Below the pieces are notes generated by a model. That model worked only from the letters and a program-made list of their open reading frames with translations, made no database searches and was not told the origin of the DNA. Below are positions 35,213 through 44,400 of a stretch of DNA of 64,000 bases, one piece after another (within the stretch, counting starts at the first letter, position 1; every line of letters begins with the position of its first letter). This DNA is from Actinacidiphila glaucinigra (GTDB lineage: Bacteria > Actinomycetota > Actinomycetes > Streptomycetales > Streptomycetaceae): contig NZ_FZOF01000017.1 in the NCBI RefSeq assembly GCF_900188405.1, forward strand, positions 1 through 64,000. The letters are read 5' to 3'. A program made the position numbers and the translations under genes.

Positions 35213-35250
35213 GCCGGCCTCGGTCAGTGCCCGCGAGACCTTGCCGGCTC
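35211..35250. terminator. Possible bidirectional terminator between convergent iclR- and rpiR-type genes
   Basis: GAGCCGGC (35211-35218) is perfectly repeated in inverse at 35243-35250. The 24-base loop is long, so it is a weak candidate, but its place between convergent genes fits. Confidence 0.35.
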
Positions 35251-35267
35251 CGGGACGCCCGCCCTGC

Positions 35268-36188
35268 TCACCTCGGGCGCCTGCCTCCGGCCGGGCGTGG
35301 GCCGAGACGCTGCCCGCTCACGGCTTCGTACGTCGCCGCCAGGGCCTTCCCCGACTGCTCCGGATGCCGCTGGGCGATACCGATGAACAGGCAGTCGATG
35401 ACCGTCAGCTGCGCGATGCGGCTGGCCGTCGCGCCCGACCGGAACGTGGTCTCGCGCGCCGCGGTGGTCAGCACGAGATCGGAGACCTCGGTGATGGGCG
35501 AGCGGGGGAAGTTGGTCAGGGACACCGTGGTGGCTCCGTGCCCCCGGGCCACGCGCAGCGCCTCGACGGTGTCGGCGGTGGCGCCGGTGTGGGAGAGCCC
35601 GAAGGCCACGTCCCCGGTCCCCAGCACGGCCGCCGACGTCAGCATGATCTGCGTGTCGCTCCAGGCGAAGCCGACCCTTCCGATCCGGTGCAGCTTCTGC
35701 TGGAAGTCGGCGGCCACGAAGGCGCTCGCGCCCACTCCGTACACGTCGATGCGTCCCGCGCCCGCCATCGCGTCGACCACGTCACCGAGGACCGCCACGT
35801 CCAGCTGCGCGCCGGTCTCCTCCACCGCCCGGGCGTCGGCGAAGGCGACCTTGCCGACGATGCCGGCCAGGTCGTCGGTGGAGGTGATGTCGTCGCCCAG
35901 GTGGCTCTCGGCGCGGATCCCGGCGCGGGCGGCCTCGGCGGCCATCGCGATCCGCAGTGCGGGATAGCCGTCCAGACCGATCGACCTGCAGAACCGGATC
36001 ACCGTGGTCTCGCTGGTGCCCGCCGCGGCGGCCGCCTCGGAGATGCTCCGGCGGGCCGTCTGGGCGGGGCTGTCCAGCACCGCCCGGGCGACCCGCTGCT
36101 CCGCCCGGGCGAGGCCGGGCAGGAGCGAGCGGATGCGCACCAGGAGGGCGCTGTCCTGCAGGTCGTCGGCCGTGTTCTCGCTCACCAC
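35268..36188 (-). CDS. MurR/RpiR-family transcriptional regulator with SIS domain
   Basis: The 306-residue product has the N-terminal helix-turn-helix of the family (about 15-90: LARAEQRVARAVLDSPAQTA, RRSISEAAAAAGTSETTVIR, FCRSIGLDGYPALR) and a C-terminal SIS sugar-phosphate-binding domain (about 130-270: RIDVYGVGASAFVAADFQQK, GLSHTGATADTVEAL, ATTVSLTNFPRSPI). MurR-like members respond to N-acetylmuramic acid 6-phosphate. It is transcribed in the same direction as the AmiE-like serine hydrolase just upstream (62-base gap), so the pair probably forms a wall-sugar recycling unit with autoregulation. Confidence 0.88.
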   Translation of the reverse strand: MVSENTADDLQDSALLVRIRSLLPGLARAEQRVARAVLDSPAQTARRSISEAAAAAGTSETTVIRFCRSIGLDGYPALRIAMAAEAARAGIRAESHLGDDITSTDDLAGIVGKVAFADARAVEETGAQLDVAVLGDVVDAMAGAGRIDVYGVGASAFVAADFQQKLHRIGRVGFAWSDTQIMLTSAAVLGTGDVAFGLSHTGATADTVEALRVARGHGATTVSLTNFPRSPITEVSDLVLTTAARETTFRSGATASRIAQLTVIDCLFIGIAQRHPEQSGKALAATYEAVSGQRLGPRPAGGRRPR

Positions 36189-36250
36189 GCGGGAAACCTA
36201 CTGAGGGCCTTGCCGCAGGTCAACGTGGAGCAGGCGCCGCGGCGCGGGCG

Positions 36251-38044
36251 TCAGTGCCCTCCGCCCGCCGGAAGCTCCCGCCAACCGGCCGAGGTCAGCG
36301 GGGCGTCCGGCTTGTCGCCGTCGATCAGGACGTGCGTTCCGTCGGTGACCCGCAGCCCGCCGAGGTTCACGCCGCGCCCCTCGTAGACCGAGTCGGTGGT
36401 GTAGCGCCAGCGCAGTTCGAGACCGGACGCCGCGTTCGGGACCTCCGCGTGCACCCGCCACCAGGCGCGTACGGCCTGCCCGGACAACGAGGTGACGCCG
36501 CCTGTGGGAGCACCGGTGCCGGTGACCTGCAGCGCCACGGGCTGCCAGGTGGCACCGCCGTCGGAACTCGCCTCGAGACGGAGGCGATCGGTCGATTCGG
36601 TGTTCACGAAGGACCTGAAGTCGACGTCGACCGTCCCGGAGGCGTTCAGCGGACCGGTGGTCAGTGTGCTGGTGGCACCGCCGCCCTGTCCCGAGAACCA
36701 CGAGCGGCCGCCGCCGGGCGCCTTGACCGGCATCGCCTGGGCGAGGGCCCCGGCGATCCCGCGGCGGGCGGGGTTGGTGGAGGGGGTGGTGCGTGTGGCG
36801 TGGACCCGGTTGGTCAGCAGGATGGCGAACGACCGCGACTCGGGGTCGATGACCAGCGAGGTGCCCGTGAAGCCGGTGTGGCCCATCGTGCGCGGGCCGG
36901 ACAGTCCGCTCATGTACCAGATCTGGTCCAGCTCGAAGCCGAGGCCGTGGGAGTCGCCGGGGAAGGCCTGGTTGAAGTTCTCCTCCAGCAGCGAGACTCC
37001 GTGCCGGCTGAGGACCCGGTGGCCGCGGTAGGTTCCGCCGTTGAGGATGGCCTGGGCCAGTACGGCGAGGTCGTCGACGGTGGAGAAGACGCCCGCGTGC
37101 CCGGCGACGCCGCCCATGGCCCAGGCGTTCTCGTCGTGCACCTCACCGTGCACCAGACCCCGCGCGGGGGTGGCCTCGTACTCGGTCGCGGCGATCCGCG
37201 GCAGCTTCGAGGCCGGTGGGTTGTATCCCGTGTCGGTCATGTGCAGGGGCCGCGTGATGTCCTCGCGGACGAGGGTGTCGAGGCTCCGCCCGGTCACCTT
37301 CTCCAGCACCAGCTGCATCGTGAGCATGTTGAGGTCGGAGTAGGTGTAGGTGGTCCCGGCCGGGTTCACCGGTGCGGTGTCCAGGATGGCCTTCACCCGT
37401 GACGGGATGTCGGGGTAGCCCTGCCACAGCGCCGGCTCGGGGTCGGGCGCGAGGCCGGAGGTGTGGGTGAGCAACTGCCTGACGGTGATGGCGCCCTTGC
37501 CGTTCACCGCGAATTCGGGCAGGTAGTCGGCGACCGGGCTGTCGAGCCGGATCGTTCCGGCCTCCAGTTGCTGCACGGCCACCAGGGACGTGAACAGCTT
37601 CGACAGCGAGGCCAGATCGTAGATGGTGTCGGTGCGGGCGGGTGTCCACTGGTCCTCGGGCAACTCGGTCTGCGGGGCCGAGTACCGCGTCGCGTAGCCG
37701 GCCGCACTGCGCTCGACGACCTTGCCGTCGTGGACCATCAGGCTGGTGGCACCGGGGAAGAGGTAGCCGGCGCCGCTCGCCGGGTCCGCCCAGGCGTCGA
37801 CCTGCTCCTCGAAGGCGGCGATCGGGGCCGGGTCGAGCCCGGCGGCCCTGGGGGAGGCCGGCCGCAGCACGGTGCCCGCGGGCGCGAACCCGGCGTACGG
37901 CTGGTCGAAGCGGCGGCCGCCGCCGTCGGCCCCGGCCGCGGCCGACGCGGCAGCGGTGGCGGTGGCGGCCGTGGCTCCGGCCGGCAGGGCGAGGGCGGCC
38001 ACCATGGCTGACGCCGCGGTGAGAGCGAGTACAGGAATCCGCAT
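36251..38044 (-). CDS. Secreted beta-lactamase-family serine hydrolase, AmiE-like, with C-terminal beta domain
   Basis: ATG 38044, with a GAGG site upstream, opens a Sec signal peptide (MRIPVLALTAASAMVAALAL). The 597-residue protein has the penicillin-binding/beta-lactamase fold: Ser146-x-x-Lys149 (LASLSKL), the Tyr motif TYSDLN, and GHTGFTG in the place of Lys-Thr-Gly. After about residue 430 comes an extra beta-sandwich (STDRLRLEASSDGGATWQ, VRAWWRVHAEVPN). AmiE (YbbE) of Bacillus removes L-Ala from N-acetylmuramic acid and is encoded beside murR, so the adjacent RpiR gene supports that role; an esterase is the alternative. The C-terminal domain is not part of AmiE. Confidence 0.82.
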   Translation of the reverse strand: MRIPVLALTAASAMVAALALPAGATAATATAAASAAAGADGGGRRFDQPYAGFAPAGTVLRPASPRAAGLDPAPIAAFEEQVDAWADPASGAGYLFPGATSLMVHDGKVVERSAAGYATRYSAPQTELPEDQWTPARTDTIYDLASLSKLFTSLVAVQQLEAGTIRLDSPVADYLPEFAVNGKGAITVRQLLTHTSGLAPDPEPALWQGYPDIPSRVKAILDTAPVNPAGTTYTYSDLNMLTMQLVLEKVTGRSLDTLVREDITRPLHMTDTGYNPPASKLPRIAATEYEATPARGLVHGEVHDENAWAMGGVAGHAGVFSTVDDLAVLAQAILNGGTYRGHRVLSRHGVSLLEENFNQAFPGDSHGLGFELDQIWYMSGLSGPRTMGHTGFTGTSLVIDPESRSFAILLTNRVHATRTTPSTNPARRGIAGALAQAMPVKAPGGGRSWFSGQGGGATSTLTTGPLNASGTVDVDFRSFVNTESTDRLRLEASSDGGATWQPVALQVTGTGAPTGGVTSLSGQAVRAWWRVHAEVPNAASGLELRWRYTTDSVYEGRGVNLGGLRVTDGTHVLIDGDKPDAPLTSAGWRELPAGGGH

Positions 38045-38575
38045 GGGTACCTCGTGGGTGAGGAGTTGGCTTCGCTGTGCGGCACGCCTCCGGCCTGGAC
38101 GGTCAGGGGACGGAGCCGTGGTCACTCGGCACGTCGGCAGGGAGGTCCGACCCCCTGAGGCCGAAACTCGTTAACCAACTTGGAGCGATGTTCGTAAGTT
38201 AGTAACCAAACCGAGGGTGGTCAACATCCCGGCCGGTACCGGGATCCGGACGCCACGGCCACAGCCCGCAGCCCCCGCCCAGGACATGGCGTGCCGTCGA
38301 CTCCAGCAGGTGAGGCGGTCACCGGGTTCGTGACAACCATGCGCGCCGGCCAGCCGAACTCGGGTCCACTCGCGATCCCCGTTGCCCCTCGGCAGTGGGA
38401 CGTGCGCTCCAGGGCGGCCACCGGGCCGTGCCGACAATGCGGGGCGCCGTTCGTCGTCACATGCGTCCGGCCGCACCTCGAGACGTCACACCAGCGGCAT
38501 CGCAGGCAGTGCCCGGCATTCAGACAACGGCACTATGTTCGAAGCGGGCCCATCGTCAACTTGCGGGGAGTACCG
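38045..38575. other. Divergent intergenic region before the HEAT-repeat gene
   Basis: These 531 bases separate the AmiE-like gene from the HEAT-repeat gene. They hold the inverted repeat at 38170-38207 and, at the right end, a TATGTT (38534-38539) that could be a -10 for the HEAT gene, plus its GGGGAG ribosome site. An open frame from 38291 runs into the HEAT gene but has no protein-like composition before 38576. Confidence 0.4.
38170..38207. promoter_or_regulatory. Inverted repeat upstream of the AmiE-like/RpiR operon, candidate RpiR operator
   Basis: GTTAACCAACTT (38170-38181) and AAGTTAGTAACC (38196-38207) are imperfect inverse copies sharing the core AACTT/AAGTT. The stretch is strikingly A+T-rich for this genome. 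It lies about 125-165 bases upstream of the serine hydrolase start. Autocontrol by the adjacent MurR/RpiR protein is inferred. Confidence 0.45.
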
Positions 38576-40594
38576 GTGACAGCAGCTCTTGCAGTACTGG
38601 AACAGCTGCCGTGGGACGAGGCCGAGTCAGCGTTCGGACGCCAGCAGGCGAAGGACTTGCGCCGCGGTCTTCGGAGCCTGGTACTCAAGCGCGGCGCGGC
38701 AACCGAGGAGGACTACTTTCCCCTCTCAAACTGCTTCGCCCCCGGCGGCGGACGGATCGGCGCACTAGCGGCCGCAACCCTGCCGTTCGCCGTTGCGCTC
38801 GCAACCGACCTCGACATGGGCAGCAGGTCCACAGTCGTGGAGATGCTCGGCCACGCAGCCCAGACGGCGTCCGAAGACGCAGTAGGTGCCATGCACGCCG
38901 GATGGGCTCAGGCCTGGAATCACCACAGCGCCCAGATTCGCGCACTGCTCGGCGACCCTGTCCCCGCGGTGCGGCGGGCAGCGCTCCCCCTCGCGGACGG
39001 CGTCGATCAGCTGCTGGAACGGTGGAATGCCGAAGCCGACCCGTCCGTTCGCCTGCCCTTGCTGCTGGCGCTCGGGACAGCCGCGGCAAGCTCCACGGAT
39101 GCCGGGTCGCTGGACCGCGCGATGGCAGTACTGACCGAAGAGCTGCGGGCCGGCACGCCTGTGATGCAGGTAGCAGCCGTACACGCCTGGGCAGCAATCG
39201 ATCCCGAAGCCCCAGTCCGCGAACTGGACCTCCTGGTGGAGGTCCTGTCCGAGCCCGCTACCCGACCGCAGTTCGAGGCCAACTGGTACCTGGCAGACGA
39301 CGGCATCCCCCGTACCCGGGAAGATGTCCTCGCCTGGACGGCGGCCCTGTACAACGACGCGCAACGATCGGCCGCGCTCTCCTTCGCCGTTCGCCTCATC
39401 GATGCGGCACATCAACGCGAAGACGCCCTACTGTGCCAGGCTGCACTCGACGAAGGCTGGCAGCTGCTGGTCGTACAGCCATCCGTCGCCTCTGCCCTCC
39501 TCCCCCGCGCAGGTGAGCTCCTTGCCGACACGGACGACGGCGTGCGATACCGGGCAGCACACCTACTCGCAGTACTCGGCACCCAGGCAGCCGCGTACGC
39601 GGACCAACTGGCCACACTTCTCGACGACACAGGTCAAGCCGAATACCTTGAAGGCACCGTGGGCGACCACGCCCGGTGGGCACTGGCCCGCATAGGGGAC
39701 CGGCGCGCCCTGCCCGGACTCGTCGAGCAGCTGTATGCGCCGTACGAAGACGACTACTCCCGCGGCTACACCGCAGGAGACCCGCGCCTTCCAGAAGTCG
39801 AGGACGTCCTGATCCCCATGCGGGACCATGCGGCAGGCCTGCTGCCGGCAATACGTCAGCGGCTCAAAAAGGACGGCGCAGACGGTCCGCTGACAGGTAA
39901 CTTCCTCAAAGTCCTCATCGCCTGGGGGCCGGCCGCAGCCCCCGCACTTCCCGAGGTGGTGGCCCTGCTCAACGACGCCCGGCGCTCCCTCACCGCAGTC
40001 GACGCACTCGTCGCAATGGGACCAGCCGCATCGTCCGCCGAACCTGCCGTACGTGAATGTACGGTCCTCGACCACCCCGGCAACCATCAGATGGTGGCAT
40101 GGGCTGCCTGGCGTCTCAGCGGAGACCGGGACACGGCCCTGCGGCACATCGGCGAGGCCGTACTGACCGCCGAACCACCCCACCCCGGGCCCATCGCCCT
40201 ACTCGGAGACTTCGGCCCAGCGGCCGCACCGTACGCCAACCACGTACGGCAAGGAATGGAGCACGGATCCGCCTGGGTCCGGATTCCGGCAGCAGTCGCG
40301 CTGTGGGCAATCACGGGTAACCCGGGGCCGAGCGTGTCCGTACTCGAGGAGTACCTGCATGCCCTTGCCGACGGGAGCGACGCCTACGGCGACGCACTTC
40401 GCGCACTGCAGGCCCTGCTACAAATCGGCACAGTCACCGCGGAGACGCGCGCCCTCCTGCGCAGCCTGCAGAACTCCGACCGACGACTGTCCAACTGCCG
40501 GGACTACCGGGCATTCCTCGAAGACGAAGAGCTTCGCTCCATGGTGGATGGCGCGCTCGCCTTGCCCCAGCGACCGTCGGACGTCGGCCCGTAG
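38576..40594 (+). CDS. HEAT-repeat (PBS lyase-like) protein
   Basis: GTG 38576 has GGGGAG five bases upstream. The 672-residue product is a soluble alpha-alpha superhelix of many HEAT-type repeats (IRALLGDPVPAVRRAALPLA, LLADTDDGVRYRAAHLLAVL, HARWALARIGDRRALPGLVE, PAAAPALPEVVALLNDARRS, GSAWVRIPAAVALWAITG). No catalytic motif, signal peptide or membrane segment is visible. Such proteins are scaffolds or interaction platforms, so function cannot be named. Codon choice is looser than in neighbouring genes (frequent GCA, GTA, ACA), which suggests a different history. It stands alone between two long non-coding stretches. Confidence 0.8.
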   Translation: MTAALAVLEQLPWDEAESAFGRQQAKDLRRGLRSLVLKRGAATEEDYFPLSNCFAPGGGRIGALAAATLPFAVALATDLDMGSRSTVVEMLGHAAQTASEDAVGAMHAGWAQAWNHHSAQIRALLGDPVPAVRRAALPLADGVDQLLERWNAEADPSVRLPLLLALGTAAASSTDAGSLDRAMAVLTEELRAGTPVMQVAAVHAWAAIDPEAPVRELDLLVEVLSEPATRPQFEANWYLADDGIPRTREDVLAWTAALYNDAQRSAALSFAVRLIDAAHQREDALLCQAALDEGWQLLVVQPSVASALLPRAGELLADTDDGVRYRAAHLLAVLGTQAAAYADQLATLLDDTGQAEYLEGTVGDHARWALARIGDRRALPGLVEQLYAPYEDDYSRGYTAGDPRLPEVEDVLIPMRDHAAGLLPAIRQRLKKDGADGPLTGNFLKVLIAWGPAAAPALPEVVALLNDARRSLTAVDALVAMGPAASSAEPAVRECTVLDHPGNHQMVAWAAWRLSGDRDTALRHIGEAVLTAEPPHPGPIALLGDFGPAAAPYANHVRQGMEHGSAWVRIPAAVALWAITGNPGPSVSVLEEYLHALADGSDAYGDALRALQALLQIGTVTAETRALLRSLQNSDRRLSNCRDYRAFLEDEELRSMVDGALALPQRPSDVGP

Positions 40595-41409
40595 AACGGA
40601 ACCGCCAGGGACGCTTTTGCGTGGACAGGCGCAGGCGCCATCGCAGCTTGCGGGCGCCAGTTCCCACGTTCAGCCACAGCCCGCGGAGCGCACAGACTTC
40701 ACGAGTCCGGGCTGTACCAGGCGACAACGCTCATACCGGTCGTCAATGACGAATGGCCCAAACTTTGGATGAGGGGATCGCGGCACTGGCAGGCGCTGCA
40801 ATCGGCGGAGCCGCCGCAACCCTGGCACCGGTCATCGCGGGCAGAGCCGTGCGCCACCAGGTACGCGGTCAAGAGCGAATCTGACGCAACGGCACACGCC
40901 GGGAGAGCAAGGGGGGCTGGAACAACTCAAGCGGGAACGTAGCCCAGAGCGGCTAGCCGAACGCGTAAAGCAACGCATTGACGAACTCGCACCCCTCCAT
41001 GTGAGAGCTGCCTTCGCAAGGTCCGCCCTCCGCGCGAGACGTGACAAAGGTACTGACCGTGGCTTTGGGCGAATCCGATGCCGTGCTCAGCGAGGCCGGG
41101 TGCCCGTGCACAGGGTGAACGGTGACGGTCCGTCACAACAGCCCACCTCCCGCCCCGCCAGGGCCCCGCGTGGAGCCGGGAGGGAAGGGGGATTCCGGCT
41201 GCGGAGGCGCGGACCGCTAGGCAACCTTGATCAAATATGCTTTTCTCATCGCTCGTGACCAGGACTCGATCCGGAGTTCGAACCGAGCGGGGCGTCAGCA
41301 ACCCGGCGCCGGGCTCCCGGAAAGGGTTCCGGGTGCCCGGCGACCGCCGGGCAGCCAACTGCCCGCCGTCCGCGCACAGGTCTCCCGGGCGGCTCGAAGG
41401 TACTCATAC
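40595..41409. other. Long non-coding stretch with a gene fragment, before the second S8 protease
   Basis: These 815 bases contain the 43-codon fragment at 40753-40884 and little else recognisable. A locally A+T-rich run around 41227-41250 includes TATGCT (41236-41241), a possible -10 for the protease gene, which would then have a leader of about 160 bases. Confidence 0.4.
40753..40884 (+). pseudogene. Short membrane-anchor gene fragment (43 codons)
   Basis: ATG 40753 opens 43 codons: a short acidic start (AQTLDEGIAAL), one hydrophobic segment rich in Ala and Gly (GAAIGGAAATLAPVIAG) and a basic end (RAVRHQVRGQERI). This resembles the N-terminus of actinobacterial proteins with one membrane anchor followed by a coiled coil. 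After the stop, another frame continues with charged, coil-like sequence (EQLKRERSPERLAERVKQ), so a frameshifted or decayed gene is likely. No good ribosome site is visible. It may instead be a real small membrane peptide. Confidence 0.4.
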
Positions 41410-44400
41410 ATGCGCATACACGCCCGATGGGCCCTGCTGCCGGCACTCGCCGGTCTGCTCGCGGGGGCCGTGCCCGGCGCCGCCCAGGCGTCGCCGGCCC
41501 CCACGACCGTCAGACCCGACGCCGGTGTCGCGTCGTCCCAAGGCAGAACGGTCGGCACCCTCACGCTGATCACCGGTGACAAGGTCACCGTCACCCGCGG
41601 AGCCAGTGGTACTCCCGGGGTGGGCGTCCAACCCGGCCCCGGCCGCACACGCATCGGCTTCCAGGTGTCGCACCAGTGGCACGGGACCGACCACCACATC
41701 TCCGTGGTTCCGTCGGACGCGCAGCCGCTCCTGGCCGCCGGGAAGCTCGACCCGCGCCTGTTCGACGTCACCGAGCAGCTCGACGCCGGGTACGACGACG
41801 CCTCCAGCGACTCGCTGCGGCTGATCTACTCCAGCCGCCGCGGCACGTCCGCCGCCGCCCGCGGCGCGATCCTGCGGCACGGCGCCAGGATCACCCGGAC
41901 GCTGGACGTCCTGAACGGGGGCAGCGTCGCCCCGTCCAAGCGGGACGCCGCCGCGTTCTGGACGTTCGTCAGCGGGGCGCAGGGGCTTCGCGGTCCGCTG
42001 GACAAGGTGTGGCTCAACGGTGTCAGCCGGGTCGCCCTCGCCGAGAGCACCCGCATCATCGGCGCCCCGAAGGTCTGGGACAGCGTCGACTCCACCGGTG
42101 CGCACGTCACGGGCAAGGGCGTCACCGTCGCCGACCTCGACACCGGCTACGACCCCACCCACCCCGACCTCGCGGACAAGGCCGGCGGCGACCGCGCCAG
42201 GGACTTCACCGGCACCGGTTCGGTGGTGGACGGCAACGGCCACGGCACCCACACCGCCTCCACCATCGCGGGCACCGGCGCGGCCTCCGACGGGACGTAC
42301 AAGGGCGTCGCCCCCGACGCCGAGTTGCTGATCGGCAAGGTCTGCACCGACGACGGCTTCTGCCCCGACGACGCCGTCATCAACGGCATGACCTGGGCGG
42401 CCGAGGCGGGCGCGACAGCCGTCAACCTCAGCCTGGGCTCCGCCCCCTACGCACAGACCGACCCGCTCACGGAGGCCGTCGACGCGCTGAGCGCCGAGCA
42501 CGGCACCCTGTTCGTGATCGCGGCGGGCAACGAAGGCGCCCCGGCGGCCGACTACTTCGGCGGGACCGTGGGCTCCCCCGGCATCGCCGACTCCGCGCTC
42601 ACCGTCGGCAGCACCACCAAGCAGGACGCGCTCAGCACCTTCTCCAGCCGCGGCCCGCGGATCGGGGACTTCGCCGTCAAGCCCGACATCGTCGCCCCCG
42701 GCCAGGACATCACCGCGGCCCGCGCCACGGGCACCACCATGGGCGACCCCGCCGGCCCCTCGTACGTCACCGCCTCCGGCACCTCGATGGCCACCCCGCA
42801 CGTCACAGGGGCGGTGGCGCTGCTCGCCCAGAAGCACCCGCAGTGGAAGGCCGCCGACTTCAAGTCGGCGCTCACCAGCGCCGCCAAGGGCCTGCCCGGC
42901 CTGACCGCCTACGACCAGGGCACCGGCCGGCTGGATGTGGCCCGCGCCGCCGAGCAGGACATTCGCGCCATCTCCGGCAGCATCAGCCTGGGCAAGGCCG
43001 ACTATCCGCACGACGACGTCACCCGGACCGGCACCGTCACCTACGCCAACGACGGCGCCGAGGACGTCACGCTCCACCTCACCGTCGACGCGTACGGGCC
43101 CAGGGGCCAGGCCGCGCCCGCGGGGGCCTTCGCCCTGTCGGCCGACACCGTGACCGTCCCGGCCGGGGGCACGGCGTCCGCCGGCATCACCGCGAAGGTG
43201 GACGGCGCGATGGCGGGGGCCTACGGCGGTTCGGTCGTGGCCACCTCGGACGACGGCGCCACCACCGTCCGCGACGCCTTCGGCGTCTACGCCGAACCCC
43301 TCACCCACGCCCTGTCGATGACCGTCCTCGGCCTCGACGGCAAGCCCGTCGGACCGGACATCAGCGTCTCCGCCTTCGACAGCCGGACCGGCCTGCAGTA
43401 CAGCCTCCCCACGAACGCCGACGGCAAGGTGTCCATGCAGCTCCCGGAGAGCGAGTACGACATCTCCGCGAGCAAGTTCGACCCCGTGGCGCAGACCTCT
43501 GTCCTCTTCTCCCGGCCCGGCCTCAGCCTCACCACCGACACCCCGATCGTCCTCGACGGCCGCAAGGCGAAGCCGGTCGACCTCACCGTCGACAAGCACG
43601 GGGCCCAGAACGACGGCATCTTCGCCAGTACGACCTCGATCAGCGCGGACGGCCGTTACGGCACCCAGAAGTTCGTGCTGGGCTTCCCGGGCAGCCGCGT
43701 CTACGCCACGCCGACCAGCAAGGTCAGCAGCCACCCGTTCTGGTTCCTCGCCACCCAGCGCTGGAGCGGCACGGTACGCGGGACCGCGGGCAGGCCGGCG
43801 TCGAGCTACGCCTACAACCTCGCCGTCAACAGCAAGGGCGCCATCCCCGCCACCTTGACCCGCCCCGTGCACGACCGCTCGCTCGCCCGGGTCGAGGAGA
43901 CCTACGCCGACCAGGGCGGCAAGCCGCTCGGCGTGCGGATCGACACCCCGGTCCCGACCTACGGCGCCATCACCTTCGTCGACGGCAACCAGATCCCCGT
44001 CCCCGGCAGGCAGACCCGGTACTACACCGACGACCCCGCGATCGTCTGGGACCGCACCCTCGGCATGCGCGCGCAGGACACCGCGGGTTACGACGAGATC
44101 CAGTTCGCGGGCACCACGCGGTTCACGCCGGGCCGCAGCTACACCCGGGGATGGAACCAGGCGCCGCTGCGCGCCCGGTCGGTGGACGCCGTGCGCGTCG
44201 AGGACCGGATGTCCCTCACCCCCGGCCTGTTCTCCTCGGCCGCCGCGGACACCCCGACCCACTCCGGCGAGGCCCGGGACACCACGGGCTCGTCGACGCT
44301 CTACCGCGACGGTGAGAAGATCGCGTCGCTGGACTCCCTGGGCCGGCTCGAGACGGCGGTCCCGTACGACAAGGCCGTCTACACCCTGACCTCGTCCGGC

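Noticed and set aside
38291..38575. In-frame extension of the HEAT-repeat protein upstream of GTG 38576
   Set aside because: The added 95 residues have no repeat character, and a good GGGGAG ribosome site lies directly before the GTG.
41260..41300. Possible tRNA T-arm (GTTCGAACC-like string)
   Set aside because: The flanking bases do not form the T stem on either strand, and there is no acceptor or anticodon arm.
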